Position numbers and translations under genes: made by a program
Assembly (NCBI GenBank): GCA_963720375.1
Contig: CAVRFM010000001.1
Coordinates: 1 to 63,863 of the forward strand
Reading direction: 5' to 3'
DNA length: 63,863 nt
Origin: JAPLHP01 sp963720375
Lineage (GTDB): Bacteria > Chloroflexota > Dehalococcoidia > UBA2247 > RBG-13-53-26
Shown: piece by piece, positions 27,603 to 37,006 of the stretch
How the letters are laid out: each line of letters starts with the position of its first letter
Position numbering within the stretch: position 1 is the stretch's first letter
Notes under the pieces: model-generated
Seen by the model: the letters and a program-made list of their open reading frames with translations, nothing else
What the model was told of the DNA's origin: nothing
Databases searched by the model: none

Positions 27603-28241
27603 ATGAAAGACAGCGCCTTACTTCAGCAAATCGGGCAAAAGGACGTTGATAAGAGAGAGATTGCGGACAGGATTGCCGACAATCCTGCACTAGTCATGGA
27701 AGTACTCGGCGGACTGGATGCTAAGAAAGCTTCCCTAAAATACGGTTGTGCCAAGGTTCTTCGCATAATCAGCGAGAAACGACCCGAAGTTCTTTATTGC
27801 CACATCGATTCTTTTATTGAACTCCTTGACAGCGACAGCAACATAATGAAGTGGGACGGAATTCATATTATCGGTAATCTAGCTATCGTCGACACGGAGA
27901 ACAAAATCGATGATATCCTCGACAAGTATCTTGAACCTATTCCAGGGCCCATTCTGATCACAGCTGCAAATGTGATCGGCGGGGCAGCTAAGATAGCCTC
28001 TGCAAAACCATACCTGGCTGAAAGAATCGCAGCGGAGATCCTGAAGGTCGAACACGCTGAATACCGTACCGCCGAGTGTCGTAATGTGGCACTGGGACTT
28101 GCCATTGACTCATTCGATCAGTTCTTTGACCACATTGAGAAGAGACAGCCAGTGATCGATCTCATCAGAAAACAGCTGGACAATCCAAGAAGCAGTACGC
28201 GGAAAAGAGCAGAGCAGGTATTGAAGAAAAGGCAATGTTAA
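27603..28241 (+). CDS. HEAT-repeat-like protein
   Basis: A 212-residue all-helical protein. Repeats are visible as paired helices: LGGLDAKKASLKYGCAKVLR, SDSNIMKWDGIHIIGNLA and LDNPRSSTRKRAEQVLKKR have the spacing of HEAT/PBS-type repeats. These scaffolds bind proteins or DNA (some are DNA alkylation repair-like). The ATG at 27603 follows GAGGAG; the open frame extends 19 codons further upstream without a site. It is a single gene, ended by the hairpin at 28263. Confidence 0.6.
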   Translation: MKDSALLQQIGQKDVDKREIADRIADNPALVMEVLGGLDAKKASLKYGCAKVLRIISEKRPEVLYCHIDSFIELLDSDSNIMKWDGIHIIGNLAIVDTENKIDDILDKYLEPIPGPILITAANVIGGAAKIASAKPYLAERIAAEILKVEHAEYRTAECRNVALGLAIDSFDQFFDHIEKRQPVIDLIRKQLDNPRSSTRKRAEQVLKKRQC

Positions 28242-28262
28242 GCCCCCGCCGGGCGATCCTCG

Positions 28263-28290
28263 GCGCGGGCAATATTGTCTTTGCCCGCGC
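28263..28290. terminator. Hairpin terminator after the HEAT-like gene
   Basis: GCGCGGGCAA (28263-28272) pairs perfectly with TTGCCCGCGC (28281-28290). It is followed by CTTTACC, a poor T-run, so efficiency is uncertain. It lies between two converging genes. Confidence 0.6.
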
Positions 28291-28366
28291 CTTTACCGTT
28301 GTCATCACCTGCCTGATGAGAGCAAGACGACATGGAGGTCAATTGCAGTCGGGTTGCTGACCCAGA

Positions 28367-29641
28367 TCATCCCCGTATCATCTCGAGGAAAGCATCAATC
28401 CTGGTTCTCAACTGACCCGTATCGTCACCATAGTCAGTCTCTATTCGCAGGAGAGGGATTCCCTCTTTCTCCAATCTCTTCTCCACCTTCACCGCTTCAT
28501 TAGCATAAGTGTGGCAGAATTGCAGATTGTAGTGAACCACGCCGTCAACGCGGTACTCTTTGGCCAGTCTTACGATATCGTCAAGACGCTCGTCGTTGGG
28601 TGTGAAGCAGGCACAGTGGATCTGCATGTAGCGGTCGGCTATGGCCTTCAGCTGTGCCTCCACCGTACCATCGGTTTCCGGAACCAGATTGGTGAAGGCC
28701 CTGGTGCCGATACATGATTCCTCACAGACGACTACAGCCCCGGCGGACTCTATAATGTGGGGCAGTTTCCAGTTAGGAATAGCCATGGGGCTGCCTGAAA
28801 TGAGTATGCGGGGAACGTCAGCAGGGAAAACCCCTTCACCCTTGGCCACCCGCTTCTCCAGTTCATCACAAAGCGCATTGACCTGCTGGGCACAGCGCGA
28901 AACATCGTCATAGAAAGAGACCTGGCTTACCAGCAGAGCATCCTTGCCACTTATGGGCACCGGGCTGGCCTTCCTGGTCTCATACAGCCGCTGAAGAGCA
29001 CGCCGTCGGGCATTAACGAGTTTAGTAGCGCGGGCCAACTTATCTGCGGTGATCTTGTTGCCTGTTAGTTTCTCAATAACCTGCTTGAGGTCCACTACCT
29101 CACTCCGCCAGAGGTCAAGACTGGCGCGGTTCTTCTTGTTGGGAACCTCCATAACGTAAACGGGATGGTATTCGGCCAGGATCTCGAACATCTTCTTCTT
29201 GCCGTCACAGGTGGTCTCACCAACAATGAGATGGCTTGTCTGCACATAGGGGCAGATGCGCCCCAGCTTGAATCCGAAGGAGGATTTGATCAGAGCGCAG
29301 GTATTCCTGGGAAGAACCTCCTCACCCACCGGTACGGAAAACTGGGCCCCTGCACAAAGCCCTACCGGGATAGCATCGGCAGCCAGTACAACCTCGTCAG
29401 GAACAAATACGCAGTAGGTAGCCACTACCTTTCCACCGTTCTTGGCATGCTGCCTTAGTTCTCTCACCCTGATACCATGAATATCTCCCACCACGAAGTC
29501 AAAGAACCCCATGCCCTCCGGGCGGTTCTTCTGGGAGAGATATATCTCTTGATATACGGGCCCCAGACCGCTTAGAAGCGCGTCATGGCTCTCAAGGTCT
29601 ATTCCCAGCTCTTTCCACATTTGCCGGTTATCAGTAGTCAT
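28367..29641 (-). CDS. 2-hydroxyacyl-CoA dehydratase family protein, double-cubane-cluster type
   Basis: A 424-residue single-subunit member of the family that includes HgdC partners, BcrB/C and the double-cubane cluster proteins. Cysteines at the family positions are seen in TYCVFVP, GLCAGAQ, NTCALIK, RICPYVQ, TTCDGKKK, VVCEESC, HCACF and FCHTY. The family performs ATP-driven low-potential reductions when activated by a BadF/HgdC-type ATPase. No activator gene is in the window. Single-subunit double-cubane proteins, unlike the dehydratases, are not tied to a CoA substrate. A structured leader with terminator (29679-29898) precedes it. The start is ATG with AAAGGAGG upstream. Confidence 0.82.
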   Translation of the reverse strand: MTTDNRQMWKELGIDLESHDALLSGLGPVYQEIYLSQKNRPEGMGFFDFVVGDIHGIRVRELRQHAKNGGKVVATYCVFVPDEVVLAADAIPVGLCAGAQFSVPVGEEVLPRNTCALIKSSFGFKLGRICPYVQTSHLIVGETTCDGKKKMFEILAEYHPVYVMEVPNKKNRASLDLWRSEVVDLKQVIEKLTGNKITADKLARATKLVNARRRALQRLYETRKASPVPISGKDALLVSQVSFYDDVSRCAQQVNALCDELEKRVAKGEGVFPADVPRILISGSPMAIPNWKLPHIIESAGAVVVCEESCIGTRAFTNLVPETDGTVEAQLKAIADRYMQIHCACFTPNDERLDDIVRLAKEYRVDGVVHYNLQFCHTYANEAVKVEKRLEKEGIPLLRIETDYGDDTGQLRTRIDAFLEMIRG

Positions 29642-29678
29642 TTAGTTTTTGGCCTCCTTTACGATATTTTTGAGTAAC

Positions 29679-29722
29679 AAAAAAGCGATGGTCACGTTTC
29701 CAGGCAAATTCCGCACCATCGC
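29679..29722 (-). terminator. Intrinsic terminator inside the leader of the double-cubane gene
   Basis: On the minus strand GCGATGGT (29722-29715) pairs with ACCATCGC (29692-29685) and is followed at once by six T. It lies about 40 bases before the start codon of the gene it precedes, the arrangement of transcription attenuation. Confidence 0.8.
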
Positions 29723-29724
29723 CT

Positions 29725-29898
29725 AGCGGCCTTCCAGGAAGACCGCGCATGTGGGATTATGGCATTACCTTATGTGCCCAACCAACCTCCTCGGGGATGG
29801 AGGTTACTAGAGCAAATGACCGATGCAGAACCTGCACCGAGCCGATTTCCGGCTCAGCTTCAGGTTACCATGGGCGTGTGAAGCCACGTCATCGCTCT
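29725..29898 (-). promoter_or_regulatory. Structured leader, riboswitch-like, ligand unknown
   Basis: The minus-strand transcript can form a closed domain. AGAGC and TGAC (29813-29809 and 29820-29817 side) pair with GCTCT and GTCA at 29898-29888, closing a small hairpin CGTG/CACG (29875-29888) and an extended arm AACCTG...GAGCCG/CGGCTC...CAGGTT (29829-29866). Further hairpins follow at 29784-29805 (AACCTCC/GGAGGTT) and 29726-29746 (GCGG-CTTCC/GGAAG-CCGC), and then the terminator. I do not recognise the class; T-box, TPP, cobalamin and fluoride signatures were not found. It might instead be read from the plus strand as leader of the ferritin-like gene. Confidence 0.5.
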
Positions 29899-30071
29899 CA
29901 CCCCCTTCCCGTTCCCTCTGTGCAGCCACAGGACGAACTCTCAATTAAGAATAGCATGGACAATATCCGCTTACAATCCGGAGTGCTGCTGCTTGAATCT
30001 CAAACCAGCCGTCTACGCCCCATAGATATTTCAAATGACAAAATGTACACTGGGGATGGAGGTGAAATTCG

Positions 30072-30575
30072 GTGAACGAAGATTCGATTGACGCCCTGGA
30101 AACCCTGAAGCAGGCCATACTGATTGAAGAGGAAGGCCATAAGTTTTATCTCAAGGCTGTCCAAACCACGCAAGATGAAGAGGGCAAAGAGATTTTCCGT
30201 ACACTGGCCAAAGATGAAAAGAACCATCTGAACATGCTGCGCAAGCAATGTACATCCCTGAAAGAGCACGGTATCTGGATCGAGGTCCCTAAAGTCAAGA
30301 GAAAACAGGTAAAATCAGATAAACCCCTCCCTTCCAAAGGCAAGAAGGCTCCGAGTAAGGCCGTCACCATCGATCCCGGCACTGTAAATACCCTGCTCTC
30401 CGCTTTAGATATTGAGACCAAGAGCTATGATCTGTACAGCCGAACGTTTTCGAAAGCAACCGATGTCCGAGCTAAAGCCGCGTATGAATTTCTCGCCATG
30501 GAGGAAATAGGCCATTTCGATATGTTGATGATGAGGTACGATTATCTGGCTGGTTCCATGGGAGAGCAATCCTGA
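30072..30575 (+). CDS. Ferritin-like / rubrerythrin-type diiron protein
   Basis: A 167-residue four-helix protein. Two ferritin-like iron motifs are visible: IEEEGHKFY with DEKNHLNML in the first half, and ETKSYDLY with MEEIGHFDML in the second. There is no rubredoxin domain; instead the middle holds a Lys/Pro-rich linker (KPLPSKGKKAPSK). Such proteins handle peroxide or iron in anaerobes. The start is GTG, preceded by GGAGGTG. It opens a block of stress and metal genes (copA, superoxide dismutase). Confidence 0.8.
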   Translation: MNEDSIDALETLKQAILIEEEGHKFYLKAVQTTQDEEGKEIFRTLAKDEKNHLNMLRKQCTSLKEHGIWIEVPKVKRKQVKSDKPLPSKGKKAPSKAVTIDPGTVNTLLSALDIETKSYDLYSRTFSKATDVRAKAAYEFLAMEEIGHFDMLMMRYDYLAGSMGEQS

Positions 30576-30678
30576 GATTCAGAACAAAGGTTGCAGCCCC
30601 AATTTTGGGTATGAGACAATAGTCATATACGCATCTTCCTTGATATCACATCATTAGTATCAATTGGTAGCAAAGCTG

Positions 30679-33099
30679 ATGAAACAGACCAGTCTGCAGA
30701 TAAAGGGAATGACCTGCACTACCTGCGCAGGCACTGTCGAGGAGGCCCTCTCTAAGAAACCCGGGGTATCCCGAGCAGTCGTGAATTTTGCTGCGGAGAA
30801 GGCCACTGTAGAGTATGACCCTTTTGTTATCACAGAAAATGATCTCATACTTGCAGTTGAAGACGCCGGATATGGAGTGGTAACCAGCGAAGCCATCTTC
30901 GAAATCACGGGCATGACCTGTGTCACTTGCTCTCATACCATAGAGGAAGCACTCAACAAGCTCGATGGTGTGATTTCGGCGACCGTGAACTTCGCCAGCG
31001 AGAAAGCCATAGTCCGCTATAACCCCGAGGTAATTACTGTTGCCGAGTTGAAGAAGGCCATTAGTGACGCTGGCTACCAGGCAGTGCTTGCTGATGAGTC
31101 AATCAAGGACCACGAAGGTGAAGCCAGGGAACGTCAATCCCGCCGGCTCAGACTCTTGCTCATATTCAGCTTCCTCCTGGCCATACCCACCTTCATCCTG
31201 TCTCTTGCCATGCCTTTTGCAGCCAGCACTAACAACTGGATTCTTCTGGCGCTGGCCACTCCCGTCCAATTCATTGTCGGGTGGCAATTCTACGTCGGGG
31301 CCTATAAGTCCCTACGCAACCGCCGGGCCAATATGGATACCCTTATTGCCCTCGGTACCAGCGCCGCATATATCTACAGTCTGCTGGCAACCGTCTTGCC
31401 TGGTGTGTTCGGCAGTGATACGTACTTCGATACAGCAGCTCTCATCATCTCTATCATCCTGCTGGGACGCTACTTCGAATCCCGGGCCAAGGGGAGAACG
31501 TCAGAAGCCATAAAGCGGCTTATGGGCCTGCGTCCCAAAACAGCCCACATCATTCTGGATGGTAAGGAGGTTGAGACACCCGTCGAAGAAGTAGAGGTGG
31601 GCCACACCCTGGTCGTCAGGCCAGGGGAGAAAATCCCCGTTGACGGCATAGTAATTGAGGGGGCCTCCGCCGTCGATGAGTCAATGCTGACCGGTGAATC
31701 CATGCCAGTGGATAAGAAGGAAGGAGACCAGGTAACCGGAGCAACCATCAATAAGAACGGTTTCCTGAAGTTTCGAGCCACTAAAGTAGGCAAGGATACG
31801 GTTCTGGCTCAAATAGTCAAGCTTGTGGAGCAGGCTCAGGGGTCAAAGGCACCTATACAACGTCTGGCCGATTCCGTGGCCGCAGTCTTTGTGCCCGTGG
31901 TTATCAGCATCGCGGTGCTGGCTTTCCTCGCCTGGTATTTCATCGGCGACAAATCCTTCGTATTCGCCCTCACCGCATTTATCTCAGTGCTCGTTATCGC
32001 CTGTCCCTGTGCTCTGGGGCTGGCAACCCCAACAGCCATAATGGTGGGAACCGGGAAAGGAGCCCAAAATGGCATCCTCATCAAGAGCGCTGAGGCCCTC
32101 GAGAGGGCTTACCGTGTCAAGACCATTGTCTTCGACAAAACCGGCACCGTGACCAAGGGCAAGCCGGCGGTGACTGACATTATAGCCGTCAATGGTTTCA
32201 GCCGAAATGAGGTACTGCGACTGGCTGCTCTGGCCGAGAAAGGATCAGAGCATCCTGTAGGTGAGGCTATAGTAGATACCGCCACGAAGCAGAATCTAGA
32301 ACTCGCCGACCCGGAGTCCTTCGAGGCTTTTGGCGGTCGCGGTATTCTGGCTAAGGTAAGTGGCACCGAAATACTCCTGGGAAACCGCACCCTGATGAGT
32401 GAAAACGGCGTAGAGAATAGCTCCCTCGAAGAGAAGACACGCGAACTGGAGAACGAAGGCAAGACGGTCATGTTCATGTCAGTCAACAGGAAACTGGCAG
32501 GACTCATAGCCGTCTCTGACACCCCGAGAGAGAATGCCGCCGAAGCCATCAACCAGCTTCATCAAATGGGCATAGAGACTGTTATGATCACCGGTGACAA
32601 CAGACGAACGGCAGAAGCCATCGCCCGCCGGGTCGGAATCAGGAAAATCATGGCTGAGGTTCTACCCGAGGACAAGGCCAGGGAAATCCGCCAGCTACAG
32701 GAAGCCGGCAGCACTGTGGCTATGGTCGGCGATGGAATCAATGATGCTCCGGCATTGGCCCAGGCCGATATAGGCATAGCACTGGGTAGCGGTACTGATG
32801 TGGCCATGGAAAGCGGTGACATTGTATTGGTGAGGGATGATCTCAGGGACGTAGTGGAGGCAATAAAGCTGAGCCGATACACCATCCGGAAGGTGAGGCA
32901 AAACCTGTTCTGGGCCTTCTTCTATAACATCATCGGCATACCAATCGCAGCAGGAGTCCTGTATCCCCCGTTCGATCTGCAGTTGAATCCCATCATAGCT
33001 GCCGCTGCCATGGGCTTCAGTTCCGTGTCCGTAGTCACCAACTCCCTGCTTATGAACCGTTACCGCATGCAGAGCCGAGCCATCAGTGAGATCCACTAG
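30679..33099 (+). CDS. copA: Copper-exporting P-type ATPase CopA
   Basis: About 806 residues. Two N-terminal heavy-metal-binding domains carry GMTCTTCAG and GMTCVTCSH. Eight membrane segments follow, with the ion-binding CPC motif in VIACPCALGLATP. The phosphorylation site is DKTGTVTKG, the ATP domain contains SEHPVGEAIV (the HP motif), and the hinge is VGDGINDAPALAQAD. It exports Cu(I) from the cytosol using ATP. The second membrane Asn/Tyr region NLFWAFFYNIIGIPIAAG supports Cu(I) rather than Zn(II). Start taken at ATG 30679; a TTG at 30664 is in frame. No CsoR or CopZ gene is adjacent; the small gene downstream is unrelated. Confidence 0.93.
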   Translation: MKQTSLQIKGMTCTTCAGTVEEALSKKPGVSRAVVNFAAEKATVEYDPFVITENDLILAVEDAGYGVVTSEAIFEITGMTCVTCSHTIEEALNKLDGVISATVNFASEKAIVRYNPEVITVAELKKAISDAGYQAVLADESIKDHEGEARERQSRRLRLLLIFSFLLAIPTFILSLAMPFAASTNNWILLALATPVQFIVGWQFYVGAYKSLRNRRANMDTLIALGTSAAYIYSLLATVLPGVFGSDTYFDTAALIISIILLGRYFESRAKGRTSEAIKRLMGLRPKTAHIILDGKEVETPVEEVEVGHTLVVRPGEKIPVDGIVIEGASAVDESMLTGESMPVDKKEGDQVTGATINKNGFLKFRATKVGKDTVLAQIVKLVEQAQGSKAPIQRLADSVAAVFVPVVISIAVLAFLAWYFIGDKSFVFALTAFISVLVIACPCALGLATPTAIMVGTGKGAQNGILIKSAEALERAYRVKTIVFDKTGTVTKGKPAVTDIIAVNGFSRNEVLRLAALAEKGSEHPVGEAIVDTATKQNLELADPESFEAFGGRGILAKVSGTEILLGNRTLMSENGVENSSLEEKTRELENEGKTVMFMSVNRKLAGLIAVSDTPRENAAEAINQLHQMGIETVMITGDNRRTAEAIARRVGIRKIMAEVLPEDKAREIRQLQEAGSTVAMVGDGINDAPALAQADIGIALGSGTDVAMESGDIVLVRDDLRDVVEAIKLSRYTIRKVRQNLFWAFFYNIIGIPIAAGVLYPPFDLQLNPIIAAAAMGFSSVSVVTNSLLMNRYRMQSRAISEIH

Positions 33100-33130
33100 G
33101 CTCGGTGTTATCAAAATAAGGAGGCATATC

Positions 33131-33448
33131 ATGCAGGACAACCTCGCAGTAAAGCTCTGGGTCAACAATGCATCGATGGAGCTCAATCCTTTCGTGGAGC
33201 AGATCCTAGCCGGCACTGTAGCTGGTGCAATCAGCTCATTGAAAGGGGCTGAAACCATACAGACCGCCGAGCTTCACGTGGATCACGGGGATGTAAAAAT
33301 AACGGTCAACAAAAAGGAACTCCCCCTTACACCATTTCCCAACGATATTATTGCCAACACGGTAACCGGGTTTATCTCTTCACTGAAGGGGGTAAACAGG
33401 ATAGAGAGCCTGAGAATCAGTTTAAAGGCGCATCGGGCGAAAGAGTGA
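33131..33448 (+). CDS. Small protein with internal duplication, unknown
   Basis: A 105-residue protein with AAGGAGG upstream of its ATG. It contains two similar halves: ELNPFVEQILAGTVAGAISSL and PFPNDIIANTVTGFISSL, each followed by KG..., a repeated helix-turn. It follows copA by 31 bases and overlaps the next gene by four (GTGA), so the three form a transcription unit. A short inserted strand between the repeats (HVDHGDVKITVNKKEL) looks like a beta hairpin. No family recognised. Confidence 0.65.
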   Translation: MQDNLAVKLWVNNASMELNPFVEQILAGTVAGAISSLKGAETIQTAELHVDHGDVKITVNKKELPLTPFPNDIIANTVTGFISSLKGVNRIESLRISLKAHRAKE

Positions 33449-35538
33449 ACAGCAGCCACACCAACCGACTGATAAACGAGACCAGCCCCTATCTGCTCCA
33501 GCACGCACACAACCCTGTTGACTGGTATCCCTGGAGCAATGAGGCATTGGAACGCGCTCGTAAAGAGGACAAGCCGATCCTGCTAAGCATAGGCTACTCC
33601 GCCTGCCACTGGTGCCATGTCATGGAGAAGGAATGCTTCGAAAATACAGCCATCGCCGCTCTCATGAACGAGCACTTCATCTGTATTAAGGTTGATCGCG
33701 AGGAACACCCTGACATAGACCATATATACATGGAGGCTGTTCAAGTAATGACCGGCGGAGGCGGATGGCCGCTGACGGTGTTCCTCACCCCTCAGGAAGG
33801 GCCTTTCTACGGCGGCAGTTATTTCCCTCCTGAAGATCGTCATGGCCTGCCTGGACTTCCTCAAGTCCTGATGGCTGTATCGGAGGCCTACAACTTAAGA
33901 CGTTCCCAGATAGCAGCTACTGTACAGGAACTGACAGCATATCTGAGACAAAAGTCAGCGGTCATCGCAGCACCACAGCCACTGACAGTCGACATACTAG
34001 ACCAGACCTACCATACGCTGTCAACAAGCTTTGACCGCAAAAACGGCGGCTTTGGTTCAGCACCCAAATTCCCGCAGCCCCTAGTTCAGGAGTTTCTGCT
34101 GAGATACCATCACCGAACTAGAGAGCAGCATGCACTCAGCATGGCGCAGTTGACCCTGGACCTGATGGCGGCCGGCGGTATCTATGACCAGGTTGGGGGC
34201 GGCTTCCACCGTTATGCCACTGATGCTCACTGGGCTGTCCCCCACTTTGAAAAAATGCTCTACGACAATGCACTGCTGAGCCGACTTTATCTTCACGCCT
34301 ACCAAGCGACAGGAAAACCCCTGTATCGGCACATCGCAGAGGAGACACTAGACTACGTCACCAGGGAAATGACCGACCCGTCCGGAGGGTTCTATTCTGC
34401 CCAGGATGCTGACAGCGAGGGTGGAGAAGGCAAATACTACCTCTGGACAGCCCGGGAGATCTTGAACTTGCTCGGACATGAAGATGGCAAGCTTGCAAGT
34501 CAATATTTCGGCGTAAGCAATGAAGGCAACTTCGAGGGGGAAAACGTACTCCATGTACCCCAGGATATGGAGACTTTTGCCAGGGAGATCAATATCAGCC
34601 AGGAAGAATTCGAGACCACTATCGAGCGATTGAAAAGGAAACTCCTCGCTGCAAGGCAGCAGCGTCTGAAGCCTAACCACGACGGAAAGATAGTGACCTC
34701 CTGGAACGGGATGATGTTGCAGAGCTTTGCCGAAGCAGCCTGTATTCTGGGACGAGAGGACTACCGAAGAGTGGCAACAGCCAGTGCTGCCTTCCTGCTC
34801 CACGAGCTGCGCCATGGCGACGGACTAATGCATAGCTACAGGGATGGCGTAGCGAAGATACCGGGGTACCTGGATGACTATGCTCTCCTTGTCAGTGGGC
34901 TCCTGGCTATGCATGAGGCAACCTTCGAGCAGCGCTGGCTGGACGAGGCTGCTTCCCTGGCAGACGTCATGAACTACCGCTTCGCTGACAAAGACAAACA
35001 AGGGGTATTCTACGATACCGGGCAGGATCATAATGCCCTGTTTGTCCGTTCTCGAGATACACAGGATTCGGTGAAACCCTGCGGCAGTTCGGCGGCTGCC
35101 GAAGTGCTTTTACGCCTGGCAGTCATCACTGGTGAAGAAAGCTATTCTAGAAATGCTGCGGCAATGCTGGGCGTGATGCGGGAGCAGATGCTTGCCTATC
35201 CTCTCGGGTCCGGGCACTGGCTTTGCGCTCTGGACTTCCACCTGGCTGGCCCGATGGAGATTGTAATGGTTGGCAATCGCGATAATCCAGAGACCCAAGC
35301 CCTGCTACAGGTAATCTACGACCGATACCTACCAAATAAGGTTATAGCGGGGGTCCATCCTGGCAAATCATACGCGCAGCGCGCTGGTGTCCTCTTCAAG
35401 GACCGGACTGCGTTCCAGGGCCATTCTACAGTCTATCTCTGCACCAAATATTCCTGCCAGGCTCCGATAACAGATCCGGACGTCCTGCAACAGGAATTAA
35501 AAGCCCAAGGTTCGCAAACCCGCCCATACAGAGAATAG
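33445..35538 (+). CDS. DUF255 thioredoxin-domain protein (YyaL/SPATA20 family)
   Basis: A 697-residue protein with the family hallmark near the N-terminus: SPYLLQHAHNPVDWYPW followed by GYSACHWCHVMEKE, a thioredoxin-like domain with CHWC. The remaining two thirds are an (alpha/alpha) barrel related to N-acylglucosamine 2-epimerase (GGFGSAPKFPQP, HFEKMLYDNA, FYSAQDADSEG). The family is common and intact in length, but its biochemical role is unsettled. The start is a GTG overlapping the preceding stop. Confidence 0.9.
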   Translation: MNSSHTNRLINETSPYLLQHAHNPVDWYPWSNEALERARKEDKPILLSIGYSACHWCHVMEKECFENTAIAALMNEHFICIKVDREEHPDIDHIYMEAVQVMTGGGGWPLTVFLTPQEGPFYGGSYFPPEDRHGLPGLPQVLMAVSEAYNLRRSQIAATVQELTAYLRQKSAVIAAPQPLTVDILDQTYHTLSTSFDRKNGGFGSAPKFPQPLVQEFLLRYHHRTREQHALSMAQLTLDLMAAGGIYDQVGGGFHRYATDAHWAVPHFEKMLYDNALLSRLYLHAYQATGKPLYRHIAEETLDYVTREMTDPSGGFYSAQDADSEGGEGKYYLWTAREILNLLGHEDGKLASQYFGVSNEGNFEGENVLHVPQDMETFAREINISQEEFETTIERLKRKLLAARQQRLKPNHDGKIVTSWNGMMLQSFAEAACILGREDYRRVATASAAFLLHELRHGDGLMHSYRDGVAKIPGYLDDYALLVSGLLAMHEATFEQRWLDEAASLADVMNYRFADKDKQGVFYDTGQDHNALFVRSRDTQDSVKPCGSSAAAEVLLRLAVITGEESYSRNAAAMLGVMREQMLAYPLGSGHWLCALDFHLAGPMEIVMVGNRDNPETQALLQVIYDRYLPNKVIAGVHPGKSYAQRAGVLFKDRTAFQGHSTVYLCTKYSCQAPITDPDVLQQELKAQGSQTRPYRE

Positions 35539-35720
35539 ATGGAGCATCTTGGGGACAGGAATGCCACAAGATCAGATGCCGGCTCTACGACCCGGCGACT
35601 AATGAGATAAAAGTCGCATCAAATAGTTATCTCATGTTCATAAGATAATATAAATATATCCTAAAGGAGGTCCGGCCTTCCGTGAAATGATTACTGCCAA
35701 GAATGTTCATCCCTCAACCA

Positions 35721-35729
35721 TGTTATAAT
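35721..35729 (+). promoter_or_regulatory. Extended -10 promoter before the second ferritin-like gene
   Basis: TGTTATAAT fits the TG-N-TATAAT form; no good -35. The leader would be about 100 bases. The gap 35539-35836 also holds an A+T-rich stretch with AAAGGAGG at about 35662, without a following gene. Confidence 0.5.
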
Positions 35730-35836
35730 CTTATACGGATTACGTTCTGATAAATCGTTATCGGTAGGTGAATGGCTGTAGCCGTCTACGCTGCTAGGAA
35801 TTAAGAGGACTTTAGAAAGGAGATTATTTTAGGAAT

Positions 35837-36319
35837 ATGGCGGTTTTTTTTTCGAGCACAGAGCTTATTGACATTGCCGTAGGGATTGAGAAAAGCGGGG
35901 CAGCATTCTACGATGTACTGGCCAACTCGGCTGGAGACAAAAAGGCACGCGAGGCCTATAAGTATCTGGCTGATAATGAAAGAGAACACATCAAGATCTT
36001 CCAGAACATGAATGCGGGAGCAAGCGAGTATCCGTCACCGGAATCCTACACCGAAGAATACGCTGACTACCTGGATACATTGGTTGACTCTGCCGTTTTC
36101 GTCAATGATAAGGCTGCCCGCAAAATGGCAAGACAGGTAGCCAACGAGGCTGAGGCCATTGAAATCGGTATCCGAGCCGAAAAGGACTCGATCCTTTTCT
36201 ACTCAGCGATACGAGATCTCGTTCGCCGGACAGACAGCAAGCTGATAGGCAAAGTGATCGAAGAGGAGAGATCTCATCTTACCAATCTCTCAGATCTCAG
36301 GAAAGGCCTCGGCAACTAA
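35837..36319 (+). CDS. Ferritin-like / rubrerythrin-type diiron protein
   Basis: A 160-residue four-helix protein, paralogous in type to the one at 30072. Iron motifs are EKSGAAFYDV with NEREHIKIF and EKDSILFYSA with EEERSHLTNL. No rubredoxin part. It is followed after 27 bases by superoxide dismutase, so the pair probably acts in oxidative-stress defence: dismutation of superoxide and peroxide removal. The ATG is preceded by AAAGGAG 15 bases upstream, a rather long spacing. Confidence 0.82.
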   Translation: MAVFFSSTELIDIAVGIEKSGAAFYDVLANSAGDKKAREAYKYLADNEREHIKIFQNMNAGASEYPSPESYTEEYADYLDTLVDSAVFVNDKAARKMARQVANEAEAIEIGIRAEKDSILFYSAIRDLVRRTDSKLIGKVIEEERSHLTNLSDLRKGLGN

Positions 36320-36346
36320 CGATAGAGCAGAAAGGAGATAAGAACA

Positions 36347-36925
36347 ATGGCCTACACCGCAAAGGACTACACAAAGCTGGTTGGGATGGAGGGATTCAGC
36401 GAGACATTGCTCAAGAATCATTTCACTCTCTATCAGGGCTACATAACCAATACCAACAAGCTGCTGGACACGCTGGCCTCGATGCTGAAGGATGGCAAAG
36501 TGGGTATACCTGAATACTCCGAGTTGAAGAGGCGTTTGGGTTTTGAATTCAACGGCATGAGGCTCCACGAGTATTACTTCGAAAATCTTGGCGGGAAGGT
36601 CGCCATAAACAAGTCGGGAAGGCTGGGCAAGAAAATGGCCGAGGACTTCGGCAGCTACGAAAACTGGGAAAAGGATTTCAAAGGCACCGGAACAATGCGC
36701 GGCATTGGCTGGGCCATCCTGTATCAGGATAATATCACAGGAAGGTTAATTAACCAGTGGATCAACGAACATGAAACAGGCCACCTGGCCGGTTCTGTTC
36801 CCATACTGGTGCTGGATGTATTCGAGCATGCCTTCATGATCGATTATGGATTGAAACGTGCCGACTACATCGAGGCCTTCTTCAAGAACATCGATTGGGC
36901 TGCCGTAGAGAGCCGTCTCAAATAG
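36347..36925 (+). CDS. Iron/manganese superoxide dismutase
   Basis: A 192-residue SOD. The four metal ligands are in NHFTLY, RLHEYYF and LDVFEHAFM (Asp and His). The C-terminal DVFEHAF replaces the commoner DVWEHAY. The active-site region MRGIGWAIL differs from the usual FGSGWAWL. Metal choice cannot be decided. It disproportionates superoxide into oxygen and peroxide in the cytosol. AAAGGAG precedes the start. Presence next to a ferritin-like protein fits an anaerobe that meets oxygen occasionally. Confidence 0.9.
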   Translation: MAYTAKDYTKLVGMEGFSETLLKNHFTLYQGYITNTNKLLDTLASMLKDGKVGIPEYSELKRRLGFEFNGMRLHEYYFENLGGKVAINKSGRLGKKMAEDFGSYENWEKDFKGTGTMRGIGWAILYQDNITGRLINQWINEHETGHLAGSVPILVLDVFEHAFMIDYGLKRADYIEAFFKNIDWAAVESRLK

Positions 36926-37006
36926 AGCCAAAAAACGCTCAACTCCAGTACCTTGATCATTTTCCGAACTAATAATTCAGTCGTTATGGAGGGTAAGCAT
37001 ATTTAA

